Assembly: GCA_029945375.1 (NCBI GenBank) | Contig: CM057064.1 | Location: 1,488,001-1,552,000, forward strand | From: Agaricus subrufescens | Lineage: Eukaryota; Basidiomycota; Agaricomycetes; Agaricales; Agaricaceae | Direction of reading: 5' to 3' | DNA length: 64,000 bases | Program-made: the position numbers and the translations under genes | Shown: in pieces, positions 1-12,149 of the stretch | Layout: each line of letters starts with the position of its first letter | Numbering within the stretch: the first letter of the stretch is position 1 | Notes under the pieces: generated by a model | Told to the model about the DNA's origin: nothing | Database searches by the model: none | Seen by the model: only the letters and a program-made list of their open reading frames with translations

Positions 1-2188
1 TCCATACTTACTCCGCGGCCTCGAGTATTCATGGAGTCCTTTATACCACTTGAAAGTATCAAGACTTTTATGGTCCTATACGTGAATTAAGCCCACCAGA
101 TCTTAGAAACTATACAGATGCGCCAAAGACTCACCTCTATGCAGTCCCAACCGACCATTTCCAATCTAACCCAAAACTCCCAAACACCTACCACACCCAA
201 TCCTCCCCAAGCATTAACATAATCGTCAGCATATTTTTCTCTCCATGATGCCCATCTGCCTTTCCCAGGGTCTCGAAACTCTTCTGCTCTTACGTCGGCG
301 AGTACTTCCTTTTTCCGTGAGGAAAGAGAAGCAACAGCAGAAGCATACGCCTCATCATCATGAGAAGGTAACGATGAGTCGGTTGAATAACCCTCTTCCT
401 CGGTTTTCTGTGCTCTCGACCTCTCCAAGCGAAACTTTCTTCGTTCCAAACGCGCCATGCGTCGTTCGCGTCGCAGAACAGCGGTAGGAGGCTTGGGTAT
501 GATCATACCATTTTCATCGATTTCATCCGGCTCCTTATTTGACGACTCGGGTAGGGGACCAAGACACCATGAAAGATCATCCTCATCTTCAGCTTCTCGC
601 CGATGTTTGACAAGATCATGTCTTTCTTGGAGAAGAGAGATCTGTTCCTCTTCAAGCTTCACTAGCATTGGGTCCTGGAAAAAAAAATCAGGCCAATGTC
701 TATATACATTTATGTTGACAAACCTTTTCATCGAGGAACCCAGCGACGCCTTCCACCCAATCGCGGAAACTCTCGAACCAAGCTCGCTTCTCCTCTGCGT
801 TGCCGACCATCTCGCGCATCTCTTTCTCCCGTTGTTCAACTGCATCCCTTTCCTGGGCGATATTCTCAAGAGTAACTGTGTTACTTGCATGGGACGTCGT
901 GAGTTTCGTCAACTGCTCAGAAAGACGTGTTAGCGCTGGAGCGAGTGTTGGTATCTGTGCAATTGGAGGAACTAGATGATCGTCAATATCATGAGCATCC
1001 AATGGAGAGCCTACACATACTTGGAGCTGGTTTATACACTTTCTTCGTTGCGGTAGGCGCTAACTCTGAGGTCAGATGTCCACCTCTCCTTAGCTGTTCT
1101 TGTTCCCATTCTATGGTTTCCTCGTCCTCGTCTTCTCTGACGTTTAGTTAGTAAATTATACCCTCAACAAGAGCAAAGCATCACATACGCATCCGCGATC
1201 AATTCCTGCATTGTGGTACGACGATCAGTTGCCGCCTTTTTTCTAGCTTTCTTGCCGAGTGCAATACGTTCCTGAGCACTTGTGTATTCCGCGAACTCTG
1301 CATATCAAATTAGTCGTTTGAAGGAAGATGATTGGTATAACAATATGACATACCGTCATCGCCTTCACCTAGCTCGTCCTCTTCCCTAACTAACCGAGAC
1401 TCGGGATGTGGACCGGCATCGACATCTTCGCGCCTTGTCACGCTCAAAGATATAAAATCTTCTTCATTAGATATCCCTGTCTTCCGTAGACGCTCTCGAC
1501 GATCTTTCGCGCTTTTGATTATGGATTCAGAATGTATGACTGTTGCGCTATCCTCTACGATTTTGTCAATATGATGAAATATACCAGCTAAAAGACATAC
1601 CCATGTCAATGTCCATGACTTGACTAGATGACTCAGGTTCACTAGAAACAGAAACAGTCGCTGTAGTCGTAGACGGTCGCGAGGATGGGGTATTCGCTTT
1701 CAGTTCATTAAGGTAGGCTTGATCATATTTTGGGCCGTCGTTCGAAGATATCGTAGCCTGGTCTAGGTTTAGAGGAACACTTCTGCAAGGTTCAAGGTTG
1801 TTCAGCAATGAACCTTCGAATATCATAAATGCCACTGACGATGGGTGTTTTCCAAGTGCAAGTTTACGACTTAGGCTGGATTTCTTGACCTGGAAAACCT
1901 CTCCGCCTTCTTCCTGGTGAGTAATTTCAGTAGTTATTGAACACAGAATATAAGGTATTCACCGACCTCGTCGTCTCCACCAAAACTCAATTTCGACTTG
2001 GCTTTGTTCTTCTTGACCTTGCTTTTCAATCTCGCAGCGAGTGCGCTCGGACTTTCCGCAGATTCCGAACCATTCCTAGCCTCCTCTTTAGTTTCTGAAG
2101 CTGTGGTATCTTCAGGCGAGGCGTCGCGCTTGCGCTGGGCGGGTTTCGACCGGTTCTTCTTGAAGATGAGCGGCGGGGGCGAAGTCAT
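1..2188 (-). CDS. NTR2/GCFC-family splicing factor (PAXBP1/GCFC2-like), 3' end outside window
   Basis: Read right to left, about eight exons splice together: 2188-1969, 1918-1601, 1554-1354, 1298-1192, an exon near 1140-1045, 954-724, 674-135 and 75-12, after which the gene leaves the window. The N-terminus is basic and begins MTSPPPLIFKKNRSKPAQ. It is followed by a GEVFQVKKSSLSRKLALG segment and the PHPESRLVREEDELGEG segment, both typical of the NTR2/GCF N-terminal region. A long charged coiled coil follows, then the start of the GCFC domain (WREKYADDYVNAWGGLG, then DTFKWYKGLHEYSRPR). Family members act with DEAH helicase Prp43 in spliceosome and lariat disassembly in the nucleus. The first intron has a weak GTCGGT donor, chosen because it alone keeps the frame. 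The start is the only ATG near the divergent neighbour. Family assignment is firm; PAXBP1 versus GCFC2 cannot be separated. Confidence 0.85.
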
Positions 2189-2273
2189 GCTTGGAGGACA
2201 CTAGGCCACGTGACATTTGCATGACGTTCGGGCGACCGTGATTTTCCCACGGGCGCCGACCTCATTAGTTGCC
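2189..2273. promoter_or_regulatory. Short bidirectional promoter region
   Basis: Only 85 bases separate the start codons of the divergent NTR2/GCFC-like and Rad60-like genes. Both promoters and both 5' leaders must share this interval or extend into the neighbouring gene. No TATA box is obvious. A CACGTG E-box occurs at about 2206-2211. Confidence 0.45.
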
Positions 2274-4049
2274 ATGTCCGAACCAGGCTCCTCGCGTCCA
2301 AGGCCAAAACCCCGTCCCCGTCCCCAGGTCAAGAAAACACCCTCGGATCCTTTGGGCTCGGTACATATCGACAGCGATGACTTGTTCGTTGTTAATCGTG
2401 GGCGCACAAAGGAGACTTGGCAGAAACTCGAGGCACTTAATAAAGGCGCGTGTTATCTTTCTCACTCTAATTTGTATGCCTAAGGCTTGCCATTCCAGAG
2501 GTTCCGCGCCCGTCTTCTGATCCAGAAAGCGCTGACAGCGATGCACCAACAACTTCTCGGAAACGCCAAAAGACGGACGGGACGCCACGCTGGAAGAGAG
2601 ATCAGAAAGCGCTTCGGTAGTCATCTCTTATCTATCTCATCCCGAGATGCTTTTTGACGTTCATTTCGTAGGGAACTCTCACTAGAATTGTCAGATAATG
2701 ACGATTCTGACTCCAACTCTGACATTGAAATTGTCGATAAAACCAACCTTCATAAAGGCAAAAGTGTCTCTTCGCCCAGCAAAGGAAAACAACCCTTGAG
2801 ATCACGTTCTATTACTCCTCCACCTGAACTGCCAGCGGCTGTTCTCGAAAGCGCCCGTAATCTTATTAGGTATGAGTCATGTTCTTGAAAAGGTCATATT
2901 GAATCAACAGTTTTATTAATTAGGCGAGCTGTAGGATCTAAACGAGCATCATCTCCTGCCCTATGTGAAGATGATTTTGATATCTCTACTGACACAATTG
3001 TGTTGGACCCTGAACTCGAACGGATTGCCAAAGCGGTCAACTCTCAATCCCTTAGAAACCTCAAGACTAGCCATGGTGAGAAGCTGATTGTAAAGATCAA
3101 ATGGCAGAAACATCCATTAAGCACGGTCGAATCCGAATTTGTTCTATCATATACGATACTCAGGGTATGTACACACCCTTTTAATGGATTTGACAAGTGA
3201 CAAATTGATATCAGGATGAATCATTTAGTGAACTGTTTGATCGTATTGCAAGGGATATCCACATTCCCGTCACTTCATTCGTGCTTACCCACAAGAATAA
3301 ACGTATATTTGCGTCTGCAAAACCAAGCGCTCTCGGGATATGGGGAGAAGTAGAGTTCGGTAAGCTCAACGCCTCTTGCGAGACACCATTTAATTTATCA
3401 CTCTTTACCAGTTGGGTGTCATTCGCAAACACACGAATACCTTAAACAAGAAGCTCGCAAAAGGCGCCGAACTCCAAGCCCAACTGAAGATAAATCACCA
3501 CCGTACCTTATGTCCCAAGATGCGCAAGTCGTTGACATCACTTCCGACGACGAGGATAGCGATGATAATACCTTCGATACCCATCCATCGCCCAACGCAA
3601 ATATTTCTCCACCACCAGCCCAGGCGTCACAAGAATCAGAGGCCGAATTAGATGCTGGAAGCAAGTTCAAACTTGTCCTGCGCTCTGATAAATCTACCAA
3701 AGATATCACACTCATCGTTCGTCCAACAACCAAGTGTGGTTCGATCGTAAAAGCCTACATCAAAAAGATTGGGATGGCCGATCAATACTCACATATATTT
3801 GAGGAAGGTGGATCTGCCTCTGCTTCACCCGCACCTCCAACCACAACGAGGGGACGGGGAGGAAGGGGCAGAGGTCGTGGCAGGAGTAGGGGTAGGGGTA
3901 GGGGTAAAGCTCAGGTTCAAGCGGAAACGCCCAGCGCGCCACTTTCCGATCCAAGGATCTCTGTTGATGGTGACAGGTTGGAAAATAATGCGGAAATCGG
4001 AGATGCGGACCTGGAAGACGGAGATATGGTTGAGGTTGTTGGATTGTGA
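2274..4049 (+). CDS. Rad60/Esc2/NIP45-family protein with two SUMO-like domains
   Basis: The protein has an acidic, low-complexity N-terminal half and then two SUMO-like domains. The first, around 3075-3365, reads LIVKIKWQKHPLSTVESEF through SFVLTHKNKRIF. The second closes the protein, from FKLVLRSDKSTKDITLIV at about 3666 to DGDMVEVVGL at the stop. This arrangement is that of Rad60 (fission yeast), Esc2 and NIP45, which work with Smc5/6 and the SUMO system in genome stability. Introns fall near 2446-2498, 2617-2670, 2872-2924, 3164-3213 and about 3360-3412. The first appears to use a GC donor. The second SUMO-like domain is split by an RG-rich insertion at about 3835-3910. Start at 2274 gives a proline/arginine-rich start directly after the shared promoter. 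Confidence 0.85.
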
Positions 4050-4221
4050 ATACTTTTTAATCGTTTTCTGGGATCGGCCAATTTTTTCTACCACATGTAT
4101 TTATATTCGGGATTTTGCTGTGAATAGTGTCATACCTTAACAAGTGGGTTGCGGTTCCATCCAAAACGAAAATTAAATTAGGAATGCGCAAACAAAAAAA
4201 GAGTATAGAATGCTCGGAGTA

Positions 4222-5426
4222 TCACTGCCAGCCATCAATAGAGTTCCGTACCAAAATGCGCGCATTGTTTACAAAGGCACGAATCAACTCGTCAAACGCA
4301 CTCCGCTCAGGTTCCGGCATGTTTGGATCTCCTCTTCGTGCAGCAGCTGATAGTAACATATCCGGTCTAGTTATTTCGACCTCCAATTCATGGAATACCT
4401 GAGACTAGAAGTAAAGGAGCAGTTAGTTTTATAGACTCGCAAAGCGGAGAGACTATGAAGCATGAAGGGATAAATATCTCCTACTTACTGGTGCTGCCGC
4501 TGAGACGGACGATGTAACTTGAGTCAGGTCAATAGTGAATTCTTCATGTGAATAGCTCAGTCGGTTTTTTTGTCTGGTATACGCCGCTGTACCGACTGGA
4601 TGTTGACCTAAAGATTCTCTCAACAAATTGAAACCAAATGACATTAGTGGAAAAGATGAAACTCACATGGCACTTCAACACTCACACTCACCCTCCAATC
4701 CGCATTACGCCTCGGACTATATATGTTCAGATCTCCAAGTCGAATTTTTTGTATACATTCCACCTGAGAATTCGTCTTCTCATCTCTCGTCACACGAATC
4801 TTTTCCCGATCACGAGGCGAATCAGAGGTGTAAAACGAATCTTTAAGGAAATGATGGGAATGGTGTAGAGGACTTGCAGGATGAGAAGGTTGGTTGGATG
4901 TGGCTGCAAGATTATTCAGGAGGCCATTGAAATGCTTATGTTGGTGCTAATTTTGGATTGAGAAGAGTGGCCACGAGAATGAGAAAAACGGGGCGCACGG
5001 AGGACATGTTAGATTCGAACCGGACATCGTGGAACTCGGGGTTCAAAACTAATGCATTTCAGGATTCATGTTTAGTCTCGAAAGAGAATGAGAAAGATGC
5101 GCACTGGTTTCAACAAGGACAGGCATCTGAAGTCGGGTTCCCGATCCTCGCTCTTTCAATATACCGATTTTTGCCTCGACTTCGAAGTTCCCGACTTCGT
5201 CAGGATAGTCATTACGTCGGGTTTTAATCATATGGTGGACAAAGTCTGCAATTCCTTTAATGAATTCATCGAGCGGCTCGACGCCAAGGATGGACAACGA
5301 GAGTGGCGGCAGAGCATTTTGTTGTGATTGGTTGCCGTTGGGCTTGTGGTCCATTTCAGTAATGCGGGTGCGCTTCAAAGGTGGGGGAGAGTCTGTCGTG
5401 AAGGTGGACGAGGATGGCTTGACCAT
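4222..5426 (-). CDS. CET1: mRNA 5'-triphosphatase, Cet1 type (capping enzyme beta subunit)
   Basis: This enzyme removes the gamma-phosphate from nascent mRNA, the first step of capping, using the tunnel-fold metal-dependent chemistry found in fungi. Five exons assemble into the family signature in order: LDEFIKGIADFVHHMI, the metal-binding strand FEVEAKIGIL, VRFESNMSS and HQHKHFNGLLN. These are followed by KIRVTRDEK, LNIYSPRRNADWRVSV, SYSHEEFTIDLTQVTSS and the closing HELEVEI with its glutamates. Both acidic metal-binding strands (EVEAK and HELEVE) are intact. Introns are about 50 bases and lie near 5035-5086, 4947-4990, 4610-4665 and 4400-4490. The length, about 310-320 residues, is the compact catalytic core, with only a short N-terminal tail. 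The gene lies downstream of porin on the same strand. Confidence 0.92.
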
Positions 5427-5569
5427 AGAGGGAGGAGTGTGTCAATGTTCGGCTTCTTGCGTGACTACACCGGCCTTAAGCTCGGACGATACAAATAATC
5501 TATATTCAGGTAAATACGTAGTCTAAGTGCTCAACGAACAACTACTCTAAACCTGATCGCCAACCCCAT

Positions 5570-6665
5570 TCATGAATCGAAAACGAGGTGAAGGCCGACC
5601 TGAAACAAAGGTTCATACACGGGCTGGCAAGAGGGATCAGAACTATTCACCTTGTGTGCGGGACCAGATGGGGAAACATCGTTAAGTTTTGTGGTGTCAA
5701 CAGCGAGACCAAAGGTGGCGCGGACACCAGGGCGGAGAGCCTGGCTGTAAGCAAGTGCAAGAACACCAGTATTGTTGATCTTGGCCTTTAGGTAAGACGA
5801 CTGATCAAGGATACTAGATGAAACATGTAAACATTTTGGGCGCTTGTTTAAGCTGAACTACTTACGTCTTGGTTCCGACTTCGAGAGCAACACCACCATG
5901 GGTGGCCTTGGTATCGTAGACGGCTTTGGCACCCGCCTCAGTATTGTTGCTAATGCGGTGGTAGTAGCTAGCATTATAGGTGTTCAAGTTGTTGAGAGCG
6001 TGGACAGTGACCGAATAATCAGGGGTAGTATATGCGACGGCGGCGGCATAACGAGTGAGGTTGCCCTCTGTGACGTTGTAAGCAGCCTCGGCACCAAGGT
6101 ACAAGTTGTCGCGACCAACGACGGCATCAGCGGTAAAAGTCGGGCCCTGAATGCAATACAATCAGAACATGTATAAAACGGGACGGAACTTGACAAACCT
6201 TGAACACATCGAGAGAGGCACGGGTGTGGAACCCAGATTGCTTGATAGCAGCGTTTAGAATGGCAGTTTTAGCACCCTTGTCAGGAGACAAGGAGGTGGA
6301 AAGGTCGAACTTGACGCCCTTGGCAATTTGGTCTTCAACTTCGACGACATTGCGAAGAATGTTGGAGGTCGTCCAAGCCTGAGTGACGGTCAAGCCATGC
6401 CTTTTGTCGGTCCATTTAGCCTCGAGGTCGGCGGAAATGGCATCGGTCTTTCCGTCACGGTTGCCAGCGACCTTGAAGGCGACATTTGACGGAGTCTTGG
6501 TCTTGACCTCTAGGGAGGCGCCTTGGAAGTAATAGTCCTTGCCAAGGAGGTCATTGGCAGGTTTGCCAAGATCCTAAAGATGGAGATGGGTACGGGCGCG
6601 CATATATAGCAGAGACAGCATATACATACCTTCCAGGAGTGGGGAACGGGTTGGGGAAAAGACAT
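5570..6665 (-). CDS. Mitochondrial outer-membrane porin (VDAC)
   Basis: This is the voltage-dependent anion channel that passes ATP, ADP and metabolites through the outer mitochondrial membrane. It starts MSFPQPVPHSWK and continues with the conserved LGKPANDLLGKDYYFQGA, the VDAC N-terminal helix and first strand. Alternating beta-strand segments follow, such as GVKFDLSTSLSPDKG and NLYLGAEAAYNV. The protein ends SGPAHKVGLHLVFDS. That ending needs a 51-base intron at about 5600-5650, which leaves a last exon of only 30 bases. The spliced length of about 290 residues matches fungal VDACs. Other introns are near 6577-6630, 6150-6200 and 5790-5865. The start at 6665 was chosen because it gives the canonical VDAC N-terminus; upstream in-frame sequence has no family similarity. 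Confidence 0.93.
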
Positions 6666-7058
6666 GACGAGTAGTTGTGGGGCAAGCTCGCTGTCACCAG
6701 GGGTTATAGGGAGATCTCGTGGGAATCCATGGAAAGGGCCGGCTATCACAAACGTGGTTCAAAAAGTCTCCTCTGACGATGGGCCCGGATCGGCTCCCTG
6801 CCTAGCGGAGCCCAGCTGAGAAATCCCGCCACTCTAGCTGCTCGTCGACGCATATGTGCCCGCCCGCCGTGATCTGTCCCCCGCCCACTGCCCGCCGGGG
6901 CCATGACTATGTGGGTCTACCCCGTGATGGCGAGGACGCGTCGTTTCCCACGCCTCCGCGTTGTTGTGCTATGTTGTGCTATAGTTCAAGATTAGGGTCG
7001 CAAGTTCGGATTTTGAGATTGCTTGCCCCTCCGACCTTCTTGGCCCCCCCTCTCCCCC
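6666..7058. other. Intergenic, divergent promoter of porin and kinase
   Basis: No gene was found. The interval is GC-rich with C-runs (about 6854-6890 and 7045-7058) and presumably holds the promoters of the minus-strand porin and the plus-strand kinase. The open frames seen here have no coding character. Confidence 0.4.
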
Positions 7059-10000
7059 ATGGAGGCTGCAATCCCCACAACAGACTCAAATGACGTTTTT
7101 TCTATCTCAGACCAGGCTTTGTCTGACAGACTACACTTTGTCGAGGAGGTAGGTCACCACCTGTCAGTGCACGTGAAATGCCCTTCACCTCCTCGATCAT
7201 AGATCGGTTTTGGAAACTGGGGAAGCGTTTGGCTATGTCGTCCCAAACTCTCCTCTTCTACAAGTGCAAGGGGACAAAAACTTGCTATAAAACTTGTCCA
7301 CAGATCCAAAACTTCCACCACCGCTGCGCGTCTCCGATCTCTGTACGTCATTATACTGTCAATATGTTGTCAAACTCAATGTTTTCCAGATGGAACGAAA
7401 TGAAGATTATTCGCCAATTCAAGAATGACTCACATCCAGCAATCATTCACTTCCACTCTTTCGTACTCACTCCATCCTATGCCCTTATTACTATGTGCGT
7501 GTTGCAAATAATATTCTCCGCTCCAAGAATTCTCCCCGGCTCACCAACCTGTAGGACCTATCTCCCAAGTCTTGTTCCCGTTGAAGTAGAAGAATCAAAG
7601 GCCAGAGAATGGTTCCACCATTTACTTTCTGGTGTCGACTTCCTTCACCAGCGCGGTGTCGTACATAATGACATAAAGTAAGCGGATGACGAGCCTCATT
7701 ATACTATTTTCTCACCTCCTGCAGGCCTGCGAACATACTTCTATCCCACAAGAGTGTCCCTGTTCTCGTGGATTTTGGTTTCGCGGAAAAATATGACATG
7801 GACTCACCTAACGCCTTCCATAGCAACCTTTCGTACGGCACACCTGAAGTAAGCGTCTCAGGTTCAACTCCGGCCGTTCACATTAACCGCGTCTTGTCTA
7901 GTACCTCTCGCCAGAACGCGCTCGTGGGCTCCCTCACGATACGCGAAAGTCTGATGTCTGGTCCCTAGGTATCACTTTTTTCGAAATTCTCATGGGACGG
8001 ACACCGTTCGAGGAAACAGACGGTGAACAACTTGCCACAAAAGAGGAGCTGGAAGATTATTGGCACCGCACCCTTCGTGGCAATTGGATTGGGACATGGA
8101 AAATGTCTACTAGCATAGAGAAGCTCCTTCAACGCATGATTTCCCCCAACGCAGATTTACGTTGTACAGCATCTCAAGCTATCGCTGACGAATGCTGGCG
8201 TCCTCGTCGGGAATCTCTAAATAGTCATAGTGAGTATGCCTATGCGATTAGCACAAGAATTCGTTAACCAAAGTTCATAGGACGCTCTTCTAGCTATACT
8301 TCTTCCGTCGTCTTTGAGAAGGATGTGGCTAAGCTCGTTGATCACACACCGGTATCAAAGAGGTCAGGAAGGGATAAACTTGTGGCTCCCTCTGGCTCCG
8401 CAAGTAAACTTGCGTCCCGCAGCGACCTTTCTTCACGACAATCCACTAAGTCCAAGTCACAACCTAAAGTCGCTGTCAAAGGTATGCATTACATCATTGA
8501 TGCATATTTCTGATTCATATCACTGACGGCGAACGTTAATCAGCCGCGGCACCAAGGAAACGCCCGCTAGAGATCCCACCCATTCCCGATCTTTCCCCAA
8601 TTAAAGCTTCACCGCCGACTACTCCATTCGCATCCGCTTCTAGAAAGGAGAACACTAGGTTCACTCCTAAAGGGGGCTCACCTGTCACGAATCGCAAGGC
8701 CCTTGGTGTATTGACGGCACGAAATGAAAATCTACCTAGGAACGTCGTCAAATCACCGCTCAATGAAGTGCAGAAGAAGGGTAGAGTTGTGTGTGGCGTT
8801 AACAATAAGGGGGATATCCCACGAAGGAGTTCACAAGAAGTAAAGGGTGCCTCAAATATCGCGGTTTCGAAGAGCCAGGGCAAGGAATCGACCAGCGTCA
8901 GGGATCGTGTCAGAGATTGGGAGAAAGAGCGCCAGCGACTCAGAGAAATGGCAAGGATGGAAGAGTCCGATAAGGAGACGGATGAAGAAATTGAGAAAGA
9001 AGATCAACAAGAAAAAGTCAAGAAGCATAAGCATTCCATTAAAGAAAATGAAGTTGAAAAAGAGAATCACTGTGATCCTACGGCCCCTCACGCCCCCGTG
9101 TTGCCCTCGCCTACTATCACCCCACCTTTAACACAAGGTGTGCAGCCCGCTGCGGCGCTTTCCTTTCTTCTCCTCAAGCCTAGCTGACCCATACCTGTGC
9201 AGCTACTAACAAGATGTCCGTTGAAACACCTGTTCGCCCCTCAAGTGCTCATGGCAAGAAGTTTGGACACACCATAAGAGCCTCAATTGGTGCGTCATTT
9301 TCTGCGCAACCTGCCAGGTCGTGAGGGAACTTATTTTTTCCCCCGAAAAATAGACAAGACACTACAAGCATACAAATCTTCAGCTTTTGCTAGTGGCCGA
9401 TCTACTCCTGCGCGTAGCCTTGACATTGATATCAAGGATATCAAACCCGAAATTGACTCATGTCGGGCTCGTGGGGGCCGCCAGACGCCATCGTTGGCGA
9501 TCGAAGGTGTGTTGATGCATAGCCATGATTTGCGCTGCACTGCCCGTTGTATTGATATGACTGTTTTGCTATCTTTACAGCGGACTCCTCCCTTCCCGTT
9601 GTCCGAAATGCGAAACAGACCGAGAAGGTGGCCGCTGATTCGCGGATGGATCGGCTGACAATTTGGATGCAAAACGTCGAGAGTAAGCATCATGACGAAG
9701 TTTGACATCATATATACTCATACTTTCTGTAGAAGTGGTTGAGGATGCTCGCCAGAATTTTGCTGCATCTGCCCAAGTGGAAGCGCCCCTTCCCTCTTTG
9801 CCTGCTGCTCCCCGCAAGGCCTCACACAACTACAGCACTCACTCCTCACGTCTTCCACGCAAAGTCCTTGCTGCATCTGAGATCTTTGCAGAGTACAACA
9901 ACTGTCTCCAGGTTGGTACCTCGACCTCAGGCAATACGTCTGTTGGTGGCACCTCGGCATCCACTTCCAGTCGGGAGGTTCCTCCCACTCTTACGGATGC

Positions 10001-10881
10001 TTCTACTCTCAGTGTATCGTCCCCGCTTACTAGTGCACAGCCTAGTCAGAATCAACTCCTCGTCCCCGAAATCCATACACCTTCCAGGAAACGACGGGCG
10101 ACCGTCTCCGATAACTCACCCATTGCGATTCACAGGGACTCCGAAATGTCCCCATCAAAGATTCGAGAGAAAAGCCGCTCACACGGAAACCTGTTACAAC
10201 AACGAATCGCATCACTAACACAGCTTGAAGCCGAATTTAACAAACGTGAGTCACTAGCGTAGACATATATATATGTGCTTGGTATGCTAACGCCAAGATT
10301 CTCTAGCAACCCCCCCTGGACCGACCCGACGACTCTCAGAAATGTTCGATAGAAGCATTTTCATCGCAGCACCTCTTCGCTCTCATGATGACTATGATTC
10401 AATTGACCCGTCCGAGGATGACTTGAATTCGTCACCCTATCATATCAAACCTTACCCTCAACGTGAACTTGGCGCGCAGGACGCGCTTCCCGACACTCCT
10501 CAGATACGACATATGGAGGGTGTTTACGACCGCTACCTTATGGCTACTTCCGGCGTCAAACGCGTCGGTAAGGGCTATCAATCTGACTATATACCGCCAC
10601 CTCCCAACTCCGCCAACTCTACGGCATCGTTCAATACGAGCTGTAACAGGAGGCAGAGTAGAGCGCTCTTTGGTGGGTCCAAGACGCATATGCCCCCGCC
10701 TGTGAGCTCTGAGGATGTGAAGAGGAGCATATCCATTGATGAGATGGGCTTCATCTCGCCTGTTTCTGATATGGGTAAGGGGGAATCATACCCCAAGGTT
10801 TCATTCATGAAGAAGGCCATCAAGGCTATGGTACCTTCTACCAAGCATCCAAAGCGACTCTCGAAGATGGTTGTGACTTGA
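7059..10881 (+). CDS. Ser/Thr protein kinase with long disordered C-terminal tail
   Basis: The kinase domain occupies roughly the first 300 residues. The glycine loop is [12 protein letters not shown], the ATP-binding lysine lies in [11 protein letters not shown], and the catalytic loop is VVHNDIKPANILL. The metal-binding motif is VDFGFAEK, the activation-segment end [13 protein letters not shown] and the F-helix [16 protein letters not shown]. The catalytic aspartate is present but the HRD arginine is asparagine (HND). Introns of about 50 bases interrupt the domain at 7149-7202 and near 7340-7390, 7492-7552, 7680-7724 and 7849-7901. The remaining 700 or so residues are Ser/Pro/Lys-rich. They include a charged coiled coil at about 8900-9070 ([14 protein letters not shown]) and the closing basic segment [18 protein letters not shown]. 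No substrate or subfamily is recognised. Confidence 0.82.
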
Positions 10882-12149
10882 CGTTGCAATCGGTCTCTGG
10901 TTGGGAGTCAAATTATTCTTGCATTTTCGTTTTTCTTTTCTTTTTTCACGTTACATTTACAATTCGTCCTATTGAACTTTGCATCTAGCTTTCGTCTTTC
11001 ATAAAATCAACTCAATCGCATAATTTTGTACTACTTTCCATCACACTCCTTGTCACGCCTCTCATTAACGCTTCCGTTACCTCTTGACGTTACATCTGCT
11101 CCACACCCCCATTGATCACGTTGTGCCGTGTTCACTTGTCTCCCCATTGTCTCCCCACCATTGTTTGCATCATTGTTTTCGACTTGTACAATTGTTATCT
11201 TCGTTATCAAAGCGTTTCGTGTCTTGCTTTCGGTTCTTTGGCTGTCTATTCTACCTAGGACTTTCTATCCTATATCAATTTCCTCTAGTCCAGCCTAATA
11301 TTTGGTCGCTGTACTACCTTTTTTTCGTCATTCGTACTTTCTTTGGGTTGGATTGGAGTGCTTCACGGATTGTCACGACTCAACCATCGTTTCTTTTCAT
11401 ACTACCCCTTGAATTTTTGCATCTTTTTTTTGACACATTTTTTTGGGTACTCAACACAAAGTTTTTTTTTTGGTTTCTCAACTGCAAGCCTGCTCAGGCA
11501 ATGTCCGCTTTATGAAAATACATATAATACGATGGTTCGAACGCATTATTATTTATTCAGCCGCAATGCCTATTTATGTCCTTTGGATGTCCTACAGCAC
11601 GCCTTTTATCTAGTTTTTTTTTTTTTCTTACGGTTTGCAATGCCTGGATACGAAAATGAATAAATGTCGTTATGTTCTTTTTTTTCCTGATATATTTACG
11701 TGGTGTGGTTTGTGGGGTGACACAATCTCGCAGGTTTTTGTATAGCGAGTCCGGTCTTCCATTCTAGACGACCCTTGAATTGTTCCTCCTATTATAGACT
11801 GACAGGGATTCAGGGCGTTCCTTGTTGGGGTTTGATAAGAGCTGAAACATTGACACTGTTTGGATGGACTTGTACTAGTTGTATTTGCTATTTTTACCGC
11901 GACAATTCTTGGATTCGTGCTCGTTGGGAGACTAGAACCAAGCTAGACGAGGCGACTGGATACTCATAGTACTGTTTGCAAGTTTAACCGCTGCTTGGTA
12001 TCGACCGGGGGCCGACGGCCTCTTCATCATACTGTGGTAAGTGGGGCGCTAAATATAAGTATTTGTGAGTTTCAACGTGACTTAAAACACCATGATGCAC
12101 TTTGTCCTTCATTGCCATCATCCACCCTCTTGTCTGTCTATCCTCAGTC
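10882..12149. other. Intergenic, T-rich, no gene seen
   Basis: About 1.27 kb between two plus-strand genes. It is pyrimidine-rich with several poly-T runs (for example near 11420-11475 and 11610-11630), as expected for a 3' untranslated region followed by a promoter. One open frame at 11084-11515 is a Phe/Leu/Ser-rich read of the T-rich strand and is not taken as a gene. Confidence 0.4.

Noticed and set aside
245..933. Plus-strand open frames over the left-edge gene
   Set aside because: They are antisense shadows of the NTR2/GCFC-like exons, which carry clear family motifs on the minus strand.
3769..4140. Plus-strand 123-codon frame in the RG-rich region
   Set aside because: It is the +1 shadow of the Rad60-like C-terminus; glycine/valine runs come from the GGGGTA repeat.
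7855..7880. GGTTCAACTCC as a tRNA B box
   Set aside because: It lies in a kinase intron with no matching A box or cloverleaf arms around it.
11084..11663. Two Phe/Leu-rich open frames after the kinase
   Set aside because: They are explained by T-rich non-coding sequence and have no domain or splice support.
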